From positions 1-64,000 of the forward strand of contig QZKE01000053.1 of the NCBI GenBank assembly GCA_003598015.1: a stretch of 64,000 nt of DNA. Direction: 5' to 3'. The stretch is from Actinomycetota bacterium. GTDB taxonomy: Bacteria > Actinomycetota > Geothermincolia > Geothermincolales > RBG-13-55-18. Position 1 is the first letter of the stretch; every line of letters starts with the position of its first letter. The notes under the pieces are model-generated. The model ran no database searches and was not told where the DNA came from. It saw only the letters and a list, made by a program, of their open reading frames with translations. Below are positions 41,680 through 49,595 of this stretch, one piece after another. The translations under genes and the position numbers were made by a program.

Positions 41680-43359
41680 TCAGGCCACGAAGGGCAACTG
41701 CCAGATACCCCAGATCTCCCGGTACACTCCGGTGATCTCACCCAGGGTGGCGCCCGCCGCGGTGAGTTCGCTCACCACCGGCAGCACATTCTCGCGTTTC
41801 TCGCATACCTCGCGCAACTGGTTGAGGAGAGCGGCGACCTTGGACTCGTCTCTTTCCCTGCGCAGATCGGCCAGGCGGTCCTTCTCGACCTCCGCCGCCC
41901 GGGGATTGGTGCGGAAGGGCGGAGTAGCCTCTTCGTCTTCCATAACGTAGCAGTTGACGCCGATTATCCTCTCGTCTCCTGACTCCTGGTCGCGGCGCCG
42001 CTTGTTGAAGGCCTTGCTCATCTCGTTGAAGAGCCAGCCCGTGTTGAGGGCCTCCACCACGCCTCCCATCTCCTCGATACGCATGAAATAATCCCAGATG
42101 CGTTCCTCCAGCTCGCGCGTGAGCGCCTCCACGTAGTAGGATCCCGCCAGGGGGTCGACCACGCTGGTCACTCCGGTCTCCTCCTGGATGAGCTCCTGGG
42201 TGCGCACCGCCAGGCGCACCGACTCCTCGGAGGGCAGGCAGATGGCCTCGTCATAGGAGTTGGTATGCAGGGACTGCGTGCCCCCGAGCACGGCCTCCAG
42301 CGCCTGGTAGGCGGTGCGGACGATATTCACCATGGGCTGCTGGGCGGTGAGGGAACAACCCGCGGTCTGCACGTGGAAGCGGAAGCGGTAGGCGTCGGGG
42401 TTCTCGGGATGGTAGCGCTCCTTCATCAGGCGGTACCATAGCTTGCGCGCGGCGCGGTACTTGGCGATCTCTTCGAAGAAATCCCGGTGGGCCGAGAGGT
42501 GGAAAGCGAGGCGGTGCACAAAATCGTCGATCTTCCACCCGCGCCTGAGCAGTTCCTCGATATGGGCGACGGCGTTGGCCAGTCCCATGCCGATCTCCTG
42601 CACCGCGTCTATGCCCCCCTCGCGATAGTTATAGGTGGTGAAATTGATGGGGTTCCAGCGCGGCGCCTCGCCCATGGCGGTACAGTACTCGATGAGGTCG
42701 CAGGCGAGTTTGAGCAGGTCGGCTGGTTTCAGGGATCCCCATGGGATGTAGCCTATGGTCATGGTGAGGATATCGTTCTGTGTGGTTCCGGCGAGCTGCT
42801 CCTTGCGCATGCCGCGCTCCCTGGCCACGTTGAAGTACATGGAGGTGATGGCGGCGGAGGTCATGGGCTCGACTACCAGGGCCACGCTCATCTTCTCGAT
42901 GGGAAGGTTGTCCACCAGGGCCTCTACGCCGCGGATGGAATACAGCGGCACTCCTTCCTTCCCCACCTCGTGAGCGGCGCCGTGCACCTCCTGGTCGGGG
43001 TCGACCCCCGAGAAGGTGAGGGAATCCACGGCCGCCGAAAAGCCCGTCTCTCCCTCGTCGTAGAGCATCCTCCAGCGGTCGTTGGTCTCCTCCGGGGTGC
43101 CGTGGCCGCTGAACATGCGTATGGTCCAGTGCCTCCCGCGGTACATGGTGGGGTAAACGCCCCGGGTATAGGGCGGTTGTCCGGGAAAGCCGATATCCCG
43201 GACGTAGTCGATATTCTCGGTATCCAGCGGCGTGTAGAGGTCCTTTACCGGGATGCCGGCATCGCTGGTAAACTCCGGTTTGCGCTCCTCCCAACCATCC
43301 TTCTCCTTGTTCCAACCCTCCAGTCCTTGTGTGATCTCCTCGCTGTCTGCCATCTTCAT
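41680..43359 (-). CDS. acyl-CoA mutase large subunit, atypical active site
   Basis: The 559-residue TIM-barrel subunit is clearly of the methylmalonyl-CoA mutase family ([76 protein letters not shown]). By-eye alignment suggests that residues which define methylmalonyl-CoA binding differ: Phe for the active-site Tyr (MFSG), no Arg in the NDIL segment, and Asn where the family has the near-invariant His (TTYNYREGG for SGYHMQEAG). The substrate is therefore probably not methylmalonyl-CoA. ATG 43359 or 43353 can be the start. Confidence 0.85.
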   Translation of the reverse strand: MKMADSEEITQGLEGWNKEKDGWEERKPEFTSDAGIPVKDLYTPLDTENIDYVRDIGFPGQPPYTRGVYPTMYRGRHWTIRMFSGHGTPEETNDRWRMLYDEGETGFSAAVDSLTFSGVDPDQEVHGAAHEVGKEGVPLYSIRGVEALVDNLPIEKMSVALVVEPMTSAAITSMYFNVARERGMRKEQLAGTTQNDILTMTIGYIPWGSLKPADLLKLACDLIEYCTAMGEAPRWNPINFTTYNYREGGIDAVQEIGMGLANAVAHIEELLRRGWKIDDFVHRLAFHLSAHRDFFEEIAKYRAARKLWYRLMKERYHPENPDAYRFRFHVQTAGCSLTAQQPMVNIVRTAYQALEAVLGGTQSLHTNSYDEAICLPSEESVRLAVRTQELIQEETGVTSVVDPLAGSYYVEALTRELEERIWDYFMRIEEMGGVVEALNTGWLFNEMSKAFNKRRRDQESGDERIIGVNCYVMEDEEATPPFRTNPRAAEVEKDRLADLRRERDESKVAALLNQLREVCEKRENVLPVVSELTAAGATLGEITGVYREIWGIWQLPFVA

Positions 43360-43399
43360 CAACCCCTCTTATCGAGTATTCTCCGCTTTCCGCCCGCCA

Positions 43400-44536
43400 T
43401 CACTTGAGCATCGCCCGGGAGATCACCAGCCTCTGCACCTGGTTGGTGCCCTCGTAGATCTGGGTGACCTTGGCGTCGCGCATCATGCGCTCCACAGGAT
43501 GGTCCCGCATGTAACCGTAACCCCCCATCACCTGCACGGCATCGGTGGTCACCTGCATGGCCGTATCCGACGCCTTCATCTTGGACATGGCCGAGAAGAT
43601 GGAGAGGTCGGGATCCTTGCGGTCGGCCATGCTGGCTGCCTTGTACACCAGCAGGCGCGCCGCCTCCACCTCGGTGGCCATGTCGGCCAGCATGAAGCCC
43701 ACGCCCTGCAGCGTCCCTATGGGCCGGCCGAAGGCCTGGCGCTCCCGCGCCCAGTCCACGGCGCATTCCAGGGCGCCCTGGGCGATGCCCAGGGCCTGTG
43801 CCCCCACCAGCGGCCGGGAGTTGTCCAGGGTCTTCATGGCGGTCACGAAGCCGCTGCCCTCCTCTCCCAGGCGGTTCTCCACGGGTACGCGGCAATCGTC
43901 GAAAACCAGCTCCGCTACCTGGGCGGCGCGCAACCCCATCTTATCCTCGATCTTTCCGACCGATAGTCCCTCCACCTCACCCACGCAGAAGGCGCTTATC
44001 CCCCGGTATCCCTTGTCCGGGTCGGTCATGCAGAAGACGGAATGCAACTTCGCCAGTCCCCCGTTGGTGATGAAACACTTCTGGCCGTTTATTACATATA
44101 CGTCGCCGGCCCGGCGCGCCATGGTACGGGTGGCCCCGGCATCGGATCCGGACTCCCGCTCGGTGAGGCAGAACGCCGCCAGGATCTCTCCGCGCGCTGC
44201 GGCGGGGAGGTACTCGTGTTTGGTCTCCTCCGAGCCGGCGATGACGATGGGATATACGGCCAGCTTCTGCACCACGAAGATGAGGGAGGTCGTGGCACAT
44301 ATGCGCGCAAGCTCCTCGCCCACCACGCAGCAGGAAAGCAGGTCGGCTCCCGAACCGCCGTATTCCTCGGGGATGGCGTAGCCGAGCAGACCCTGTGAGG
44401 CGAGCAGCTTCTGGATATCCCAGGGGTACTCTCCGGAGCGGTCGATATCCGCCGCGCGCGGGGCGACCTTCTCCTCGGCCAGTTTGCGTATCTCCTTGCG
44501 CAGCGCCTCCTGTTCGGGCGTCAAGTAGAATCCCAT
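43400..44536 (-). CDS. acyl-CoA dehydrogenase
   Basis: A 378-residue flavoprotein that makes a 2,3-double bond in an acyl-CoA. Family markers: FCLTERESGSDAGATRT near residue 135, NGQKCFITNGG, ERQAFGRPIGTLQ, VQVMGGYGYMRDHPVERMMRDAKVTQIYEGTNQVQRLVISR, where Glu of YEGT is the usual catalytic base. It resembles short- and branched-chain dehydrogenases. An electron-transfer flavoprotein is not encoded nearby. Start after GGAGGGGGAGAG. Confidence 0.94.
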   Translation of the reverse strand: MGFYLTPEQEALRKEIRKLAEEKVAPRAADIDRSGEYPWDIQKLLASQGLLGYAIPEEYGGSGADLLSCCVVGEELARICATTSLIFVVQKLAVYPIVIAGSEETKHEYLPAAARGEILAAFCLTERESGSDAGATRTMARRAGDVYVINGQKCFITNGGLAKLHSVFCMTDPDKGYRGISAFCVGEVEGLSVGKIEDKMGLRAAQVAELVFDDCRVPVENRLGEEGSGFVTAMKTLDNSRPLVGAQALGIAQGALECAVDWARERQAFGRPIGTLQGVGFMLADMATEVEAARLLVYKAASMADRKDPDLSIFSAMSKMKASDTAMQVTTDAVQVMGGYGYMRDHPVERMMRDAKVTQIYEGTNQVQRLVISRAMLK

Positions 44537-44657
44537 CTCTCCCCCTCCATTGTTATGTATCTTGCTCTCATCCCATGCTCCATTCCGGTCCGCTCCCGAG
44601 GGTGCGTGTCGCGTCTTCTCCTCTGCATGCCCTGCTTCCAGGTTTCCGCCATATGCG

Positions 44658-45416
44658 CTAGAACGTGAACAGGCTTATTCCTCCGCTGACCTCAATCGCC
44701 TCGCCGGTGACAAAGCTCGATTCCTCGGAGGCCAGAAACGCTATGACCTCCGAGAGCTCCCTGGGGTCGCCGGAGCGGCGCATGGCCACCCTCTTGATGA
44801 TACGCTCGCGGAAGGGCTCGGCGACCTCGTAAAAACTCCCGGCGTCGAAAACCCCCAGCACCACGGCGTTGCAGGTGATGTTCTTGCGCGCTCCTTCCAG
44901 TGCCACCGTCTTGGTCAGCCCGATTAAACCCGCCTTGGTGGCGGCATAGCTGCATTGTCCGAATCCGCCCATGGTACCGGTCACCGAGGAGACGTTGATT
45001 ATCCTCCCCCAGCCCTTCTGTGCCATGTCCGGAAAGACCGTCTTGATGAGCAGGAACGGCCCGGTGAGGTTGACGCCTATGTCCGCGTCCCAGTCCTCCT
45101 TGGTCATATCGGTGATGGTAATGGCCCTGACGATGCCCTGGGCGGCGTTGTTAACCAGTATGTCAACGGGCCCCAGTTCTCCATGAACCCTCTCGACTCC
45201 CTGCTGCACGCTCGTCTCGTCCGAGAGGTCTATCTTCACGGCCATGGCCTTGCGACCCTTCTCCTCTACCTCCTTCACCACCTCCAGCGCCTTCGCCTCG
45301 CTGCGGTTGTATACCAGTGCTACATCGGCACCATGCTCGGCAAGCACCAGGCCGTGTACCCTCCCGAGCCCTCCGGACCCACCGGTTACGAGAGCCACCT
45401 TTCCTTCCAGAGTCAT
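44658..45416 (-). CDS. short-chain dehydrogenase/reductase (FabG-like)
   Basis: Rossmann-fold SDR: GKVALVTGGSGGLGRVHG, DILVNNAAQG, catalytic Ser in NVSSVTGTMGG and YAATK (Tyr and Lys). NAD(P)-dependent oxidation of a 3-hydroxyacyl-CoA is the likely role in this operon. ATG 45416 is seven bases after AGGAGG; the upstream track start at 45449 and ATG 45422 precede or crowd that site. Confidence 0.88.
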   Translation of the reverse strand: MTLEGKVALVTGGSGGLGRVHGLVLAEHGADVALVYNRSEAKALEVVKEVEEKGRKAMAVKIDLSDETSVQQGVERVHGELGPVDILVNNAAQGIVRAITITDMTKEDWDADIGVNLTGPFLLIKTVFPDMAQKGWGRIINVSSVTGTMGGFGQCSYAATKAGLIGLTKTVALEGARKNITCNAVVLGVFDAGSFYEVAEPFRERIIKRVAMRRSGDPRELSEVIAFLASEESSFVTGEAIEVSGGISLFTF

Positions 45417-45470
45417 AGCCATCCCTCCTGTTGGTCTTATCCCCCGCATTCCCCTGTATTTCCGCTCAAA

Positions 45471-45884
45471 CTACTCCAGTGGTTTGCCTGTGTGATAGGC
45501 CCAGCCGTGACATTGCGCTATCATCTTCCCGCTCGAGTCCGTTACCTGCATGCGGTAGAATCCCATCTTCCCCGCCCTCGTAACCAGCTCCACCTCGCCG
45601 TTCAGCACGTCCGACACATCCGCGGCGGCCAGGAAGTCTATTCCCACCGACAACGCCATGGCCTTGGTCCCGAAAGAGTTCGCAGCCGCCCCGAAAGCAA
45701 CGTCGGCAAGGGAGAATATCACCCCGCCGTGAATCATGCCCATGAAATTTACATGTCCCTGGTCGAGGCGCATGGTTACCCTGGCCCATCCCGGTCTTAT
45801 CTCGATTAATTCGGCGCCGATGCGCTCGGCATAGGGGTCCCTGGCGATTATCTCGCGTGTTTCACTGGAGACTTTTTCTTCCAC
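45471..45884 (-). CDS. PaaI-type hotdog thioesterase
   Basis: A 137-residue hotdog-fold protein with GHVNFMGMIHGGVIFSLADVAFGAAANSFGTKAMALSVGIDF, the PaaI/4-hydroxybenzoyl-CoA thioesterase signature, where HGG and the following Asp are catalytic. It probably releases CoA from dead-end or toxic acyl-CoAs of the pathway. It is the first gene of the catabolic operon, 175 bp downstream of the TetR operator. The GTG start has GGGGAG eight bases before it. Confidence 0.88.
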   Translation of the reverse strand: MEEKVSSETREIIARDPYAERIGAELIEIRPGWARVTMRLDQGHVNFMGMIHGGVIFSLADVAFGAAANSFGTKAMALSVGIDFLAAADVSDVLNGEVELVTRAGKMGFYRMQVTDSSGKMIAQCHGWAYHTGKPLE

Positions 45885-46058
45885 CTGTACTCCCCTTCCC
45901 CAGCATACATTTCCTTATCGGTTCCTCATACCCGCGGGGTAAGTCCGGGTCTGCCTTAATCCCGCGTATTCATTAACCCGAAAACCGCAGACGAAACGCT
46001 TCTTTGCCGTTCCTCTTGCTCCGATAGCAAAAGGGACAGGCTACCGGCAGGAAACTTA

Positions 46059-46084
46059 TAAACTCATTAACGTTTATTAGTTTA
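46059..46084. promoter_or_regulatory. 26-bp palindromic operator before the catabolic operon
   Basis: TAAACTCATTAAC is followed directly by GTTTATTAGTTTA; 11 of 13 positions pair. It sits immediately downstream of the -10 of the minus-strand promoter at 46089-46117, so a bound TetR dimer would block initiation. The adjacent TetR-family gene is the obvious candidate. Confidence 0.75.
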
Positions 46085-46088
46085 TGCT

Positions 46089-46117
46089 ATTCAAGCATCC
46101 CCTTTTCTTCCTGTCAA
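46089..46117 (-). promoter_or_regulatory. minus-strand promoter of the acyl-CoA catabolic operon
   Basis: TTGACA (46117-46112) with 17 bp to TTGAAT (46094-46089). The TGA of the -35 hexamer is the stop codon of the upstream tetR gene. Initiation falls inside the palindrome at 46059-46084. Confidence 0.6.
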
Positions 46118-46767
46118 GATAGTGGTAATTCACCTGGAAGTGCCGCTTTCCTGCCGTCCTTTTCCACGATCCCCTCCATGAGGATCTTCATGAAATCAGA
46201 ATATACCTCTTCGAGGCTGAGGCCGCTTTCGATGAGCAGGTAAGGACTGCTGGACAGGTCGACGATGCCCTGCACCATATAGGCGAAGACCACCGGGTTG
46301 ACGTCGCAGCGGAACTCGCTTTCTCGCGCCCCTTCCTCGATAATGCGCGTAAGAGCGTCTACGATTTTGCGGTAGAAATCACCATAAACGCCGAATACCT
46401 CGGGAAAGAAAGTCTCCACCTCTTTCACCAGGGATGGCTTGATGTGAGAGACCTCATCGACCACGTGTTTGCTCATAAGGTAGAGCTTGGTCATGGCATC
46501 CGCGTTCAGATCCAGGATCTCCTGCATACGCCGGAGTATCTTGGACGCCCTGCGGTTGAGGGCCGTCGTAAAGAGCTCGTCCTTGGAGGAGAAGGATTCG
46601 TAGATGGTCTTCTTGCTCATACGCAGTCTCTGCGACAGCTCGTCCATGTTGAAGCGGCGGTAGCCGACCTCGAAGGCATACTGCTCAGCCTCTTCCAGGA
46701 TCTTCCGCGACCTCTCGTCTCCCGTCACCGCATACCCCTCAGGCTCCGTCTTAGGCTCCGCCTTCAT
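46114..46767 (-). CDS. TetR-family transcriptional regulator
   Basis: The N-terminal TetR helix-turn-helix (ILEEAEQYAFEVGYRRFNMDELSQRLRMSKKTIYESFSSKDELF) is followed by a ligand-binding helical domain. It most likely represses the downstream thioesterase-to-DUF35 operon by binding the palindrome at 46059-46084, with an acyl-CoA as inducer, as for FadR/PsrA-type TetR regulators; the ligand is inference. It overlaps the end of the PadR-type gene by 17 bp, so they share a transcript. Confidence 0.9.
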   Translation of the reverse strand: MKAEPKTEPEGYAVTGDERSRKILEEAEQYAFEVGYRRFNMDELSQRLRMSKKTIYESFSSKDELFTTALNRRASKILRRMQEILDLNADAMTKLYLMSKHVVDEVSHIKPSLVKEVETFFPEVFGVYGDFYRKIVDALTRIIEEGARESEFRCDVNPVVFAYMVQGIVDLSSSPYLLIESGLSLEEVYSDFMKILMEGIVEKDGRKAALPGELPLS

Positions 46768-47290
46768 CCCCTATTCTATCAACAATCCTGCGCAACCAGC
46801 GCATCTCCCCCCGGTACGCGGATTGTTCGTAATTCAGGATATCCAAGAATATATCATCCACGAGTCCCCTCAGGACATCCCTTTCTTTACGCAATCGCCT
46901 GGCCTGCTTTTCCAGGAAAACCATGCGCGCCTCCAGCGCATCCTTCGCTTCATCCTTTTCGAGACAGGCAATGAAAGCAAGCCCTACCGGCATGTCGAAA
47001 CGCAGGGATTCCTGGCTCGCGCACAGTGAATACACCAAGTCCTTCAGCCTCTCGCGGCCATGTGAGGTAAGGGCATAAACGCGTTTCTCGGGCAGGTTCC
47101 CCTCCTTTTCCGTCCAGGATGTCAGGCATCCTTCATCCTCCAGGCGTGCGAGCGCCTTGTAGACCGCGACTCTGCTCACACGCGTCCATCGCAACATGCC
47201 TCTCTCGTCCATATCCCGCAGAAGGTCATAACCATGCCTCTCCCCCTCCGCGAGCAATCCCAGGACCATGGTCGCCACCCGTGATACCAT
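46751..47290 (-). CDS. PadR-family transcriptional regulator
   Basis: A winged-helix domain with the PadR signature (VLGLLAEGERHGYDLLRDMDERGMLRWTRVSRVAVYKALARLEDEGCLTSW, EKRVYALTSHGRERL) and a C-terminal coiled-coil dimerisation helix. It would bind the 32-bp palindrome just upstream (47307-47338) and so control itself and the co-transcribed TetR gene. ATG 47290 is eight bases after AAGGAGG; GTG 47299 lies within that site. Confidence 0.88.
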   Translation of the reverse strand: MVSRVATMVLGLLAEGERHGYDLLRDMDERGMLRWTRVSRVAVYKALARLEDEGCLTSWTEKEGNLPEKRVYALTSHGRERLKDLVYSLCASQESLRFDMPVGLAFIACLEKDEAKDALEARMVFLEKQARRLRKERDVLRGLVDDIFLDILNYEQSAYRGEMRWLRRIVDRIGDEGGA

Positions 47291-47306
47291 GCCACCCACC
47301 TCCTTA

Positions 47307-47338
47307 TAGTTAACTATTATATAATATAATGTTAACTA
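47307..47338. promoter_or_regulatory. 32-bp palindrome at the PadR gene promoter
   Basis: TAGTTAAC and GTTAACTA flank an A+T-rich 16-bp centre that contains TATATAATA, providing a -10 for the minus strand. The arms match perfectly over 8 bp and most of the centre pairs too. Autoregulatory site for PadR is the simplest reading. Confidence 0.75.
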
Positions 47339-47385
47339 CTTGAACGTGCGGGCTCATGCGTGCCGCAGGCAGGTTCATGCCACTT

Positions 47386-47409
47386 CGTTCCTATCCGGGG
47401 AGTGCGGGT
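47386..47409 (+). repeat. GTTC-GGGT dispersed element, copy 4
   Basis: CGTTCCTATCCGGGGAGTGC followed by GGGT. The next 85 bp lead to an identical copy. No plus-strand gene lies downstream. Confidence 0.65.
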
Positions 47410-47470
47410 GGGACTTCCCGGCCGGGCACAGGGCGAAGAGTTACCAGGCTGCCGCCACATCGATATACCG

Positions 47471-47494
47471 GGTTCCTATCCGGGGAGTGCGGGT
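47471..47494 (+). repeat. GTTC-GGGT dispersed element, copy 5
   Basis: 26 bp identical to copy 4, 85 bp after it. Copy 6 lies inverted 22 bp further on, so a stem of about 24 bp could form between copies 5 and 6. Confidence 0.65.
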
Positions 47495-47516
47495 GGGCTC
47501 CTGAGCCTCTATCTCA

Positions 47517-47540
47517 CCACCCACCTCTCGCATAAGAACC
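47517..47540 (-). repeat. GTTC-GGGT dispersed element, copy 6 (inverted, diverged)
   Basis: On the minus strand GGTTCTTATGCGAGAGGTG then GGTGG. It matches copy 5 at most positions with one base deleted before GGGT. Confidence 0.45.
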
Positions 47541-47625
47541 ATCGATCAAAGGCTAATGCTACCGTCTGCGTATTGCTCCCTGCTTCCGGAGCTTCCCGTC
47601 CGGTAATGCGCCCGCGACAGCGGCA

Positions 47626-48258
47626 TCAAGGCGGGGGGACTTCCAGCTTGCCATCGGCGATGCGGATAAGGCGGTTCACGACCTCCCCGCAGAGCATGCG
47701 CAACTCGAAGGCATTAAGATAATCCGTAGCCGATACATCGAACAGAATACGGGCATTGGGCGGGAACTCCTCGTCACCCCGCCAGATGATGAAAAGGAGC
47801 GGGAGGCGCGGGAACGTCTTTATCACCATGCCCAGGTCCCCCTGGTCGACTTCCCTTCCGCCCAATGCTTCGCAAGCTGCCCGCATGCCTGCGAAGTCAT
47901 CTCCAAACCTCCGGCACACCCTCTCCTCCACCGTATCCGCGAAACTCTTGGTATAGAACATGCCGTCTCTCAACTCGCGGTACGGTACCCATTGATTGGC
48001 TAGAGGCGTCGCCCGGGCATTGGCCATATAGAGTATCGCAAGCAGTTTTACCACATAAGTAGCGAGGAATTCCGGAGCCTGGAAGGACAGTTCCGGAAAG
48101 CTGATGCGCATCTCCCATCGCATGAAAGCCAGCTTGAACTCACCGTTTTCATATGGCAGGCCCGATCTCTCGGCTATCTCGTCGGGCCGGCTCTTCATGA
48201 GTATCTGGCTCGGTTCCGCAAAAGGGTCCTGCGGCCTGCCCTGGTCTTTCTCCGTCAT
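47626..48258 (-). CDS. DUF3786 domain protein
   Basis: A soluble 210-residue protein with the DUF3786 layout: an early CysLess strand region FKLAFMRWEMRISFPELSFQ, the helical segment LATYVVKLLAILYMANARATPLANQWVPYRELRDGMFYTKSF, and the end LPLLFIIWRGDEEFPPNARILFDVSATDYLNAFELRMLCGEVVNRL. The family is typical of anaerobes with corrinoid and C1 metabolism, but the activity is unknown. ATG 48258 has GGAGGGATAGGGAG before it; the track start at 48507 is too long. Confidence 0.78.
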   Translation of the reverse strand: MTEKDQGRPQDPFAEPSQILMKSRPDEIAERSGLPYENGEFKLAFMRWEMRISFPELSFQAPEFLATYVVKLLAILYMANARATPLANQWVPYRELRDGMFYTKSFADTVEERVCRRFGDDFAGMRAACEALGGREVDQGDLGMVIKTFPRLPLLFIIWRGDEEFPPNARILFDVSATDYLNAFELRMLCGEVVNRLIRIADGKLEVPPP

Positions 48259-48278
48259 ACTCCCTATCCCTCCGGGGA

Positions 48279-48617
48279 TCACCCGGGAAACGCGCCACCG
48301 CCGGCAAATCCGCGGCGGCAGGAGCGGGTCGCGGGCTCGCCCGGCGTCATGGGCGATGCGGGATCCAGCTCGCGCAGATCCACGAACTCTTTCCCCGCCA
48401 TCCTCACATCGCTCAAATGCCTCGCTGCTCCACCCGTCCCGATGCCGTGGTATACAAGGTTCATGCTGTGCCGGGAACCGTGCGGAAATATCGTCTCGCT
48501 CACGCACAGCAGTTTTCCAGCCTGCGCGGCCGGCGCTATTTCCTCGCCCGTATCTCCCGTCAACGCTTCATCCATGCTGCCTCCATGCTTGGTTGCCGCC
48601 GCACGTAAACACTCAGT
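48279..48617 (-). pseudogene. N-terminally truncated Nudix hydrolase remnant
   Basis: Read on the minus strand from just after a TAA at 48620, the frame gives TECLRAAATKHGG then EALTGDTGEEI and GKLLCVSETIFPHGSRHSMNLVYHG...KEFVDLRELDP. The second half matches the region downstream of a Nudix box; the box itself (GGx5EX7REUXEEXGU) is broken and the first beta sheet is absent. It directly follows nrdG. A short functional protein from ATG 48575 is possible but unlikely. Confidence 0.5.
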
Positions 48618-48628
48618 TTATGGCGATC

Positions 48629-49348
48629 TCAGCGCGATGTACCCACCAATCCCCTGACTTGCGTAGGCACCAGCCGGCCAAGCCGCTCCGCCCATTCCAG
48701 CAAGGTCTCCTCCGGGTATCCCCTTGCGCCGGAGTAGGCGGGGTCAAGGGTATTCTCCGAGCGGAACTGCTGCAGCACGAACACCCTCGCATCCGCCGCC
48801 CTCTCCGCCAGGGACTCCAGATCCTCCAGCCCTACGAGCCCCGGCACCATCGTGCAGCGGAACTCGTGCTCCACGCCGCTGCCTATGATCGCGTCGATGG
48901 ACTCCCCTATGGAGAGCGGGTCCACCGGCCTTCTCGCCACCTCGGGGTATCTCGTCAGGGATGTCTTCAGGTCCATGGCCACGAAATCCAGCAGCCCCCG
49001 TGCCAGCATCTCCGCCAGCAGCCGCGGCCGCGATCCGTTGGTGTCCAGCTTCACCTCCATACCCAGATCCCGCAGCCTCTCGCACAGGTGCGGCAGGTCA
49101 TCGTGGATGGTTGGCTCCCCCCCGGTGATGGACACCCCGTCTATCCATCCCTTCCGCTCGCTCAGGTAGATAGCGAGATCGTCCCAGACGATGGCATCGC
49201 CAATCCCTCCCGCTTCGAGAAGCTCGGGATTATGGCAATACGGGCAACGAAAATTGCACCCGGCAATGAAGATTACGGAACATATCTTGCCCGGCCAGTC
49301 CAGCATACTGGACGGCAGAACGGCCACCATCTTTTCCAGGCAGGACAT
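48629..49348 (-). CDS. nrdG: anaerobic ribonucleoside-triphosphate reductase activating protein
   Basis: A radical-SAM activase that installs the glycyl radical in NrdD. The cluster motif is CNFRCPYC near residue 32, followed by VSITGGEPTIHDDL and DTNGSRP. The 239-residue length and the position directly after nrdD and a glutaredoxin-like gene fit NrdG of the pyruvate-formate-lyase-activase-like subgroup rather than the shorter E. coli form. The start lies next to the glutaredoxin stop codon. Confidence 0.92.
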   Translation of the reverse strand: MSCLEKMVAVLPSSMLDWPGKICSVIFIAGCNFRCPYCHNPELLEAGGIGDAIVWDDLAIYLSERKGWIDGVSITGGEPTIHDDLPHLCERLRDLGMEVKLDTNGSRPRLLAEMLARGLLDFVAMDLKTSLTRYPEVARRPVDPLSIGESIDAIIGSGVEHEFRCTMVPGLVGLEDLESLAERAADARVFVLQQFRSENTLDPAYSGARGYPEETLLEWAERLGRLVPTQVRGLVGTSR

Positions 49349-49349
49349 G

Positions 49350-49595
49350 TCAGTTTATGTGCTCGGAGATATCCCCGGGAGTAGGTACGCTACAGCGCCA
49401 TGCAAAGACCTCGCTCCCGCCTTCATCCACCACGACAATGGACGGCGTACACATGACGCTGTAATAGGCTGCCTCCGCCAGACCGTCCGCCTGCTCGACG
49501 TCGTATATCTCCGTTGCGGGGAAACGGCTGGCGACCTCCTTAGCAGCTGGGCACTTTTGACAGTCCTGCTTCACGAAGACCTTCAAATGCTGCAC
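49350..49595 (-). CDS. glutaredoxin-like thiol-redox protein (NrdH-type)
   Basis: An 81-residue thioredoxin-fold protein with the CxxC centre DCQKCPAAKEV near residue 12 and cis-proline segment CTPSIVVVDEGG. In class III systems a small redoxin can deliver electrons to NrdD, which otherwise uses formate. The first 56 bp, including the CxxC codons, overlap the 3-prime end of nrdD in another frame. Translational coupling with nrdD is likely. Confidence 0.82.
   Translation of the reverse strand: MQHLKVFVKQDCQKCPAAKEVASRFPATEIYDVEQADGLAEAAYYSVMCTPSIVVVDEGGSEVFAWRCSVPTPGDISEHIN

Noticed and set aside
47360-47722. 120-residue plus-strand ORF over the repeat cluster
   Set aside because: It consists largely of repeat copies, overlaps the DUF3786 gene and has no ribosome-binding site.
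48104-49384. 426-residue plus-strand ORF opposite nrdG
   Set aside because: Antisense shadow of nrdG and the DUF3786 gene; composition is rich in Pro/His/Arg, typical of shadows.
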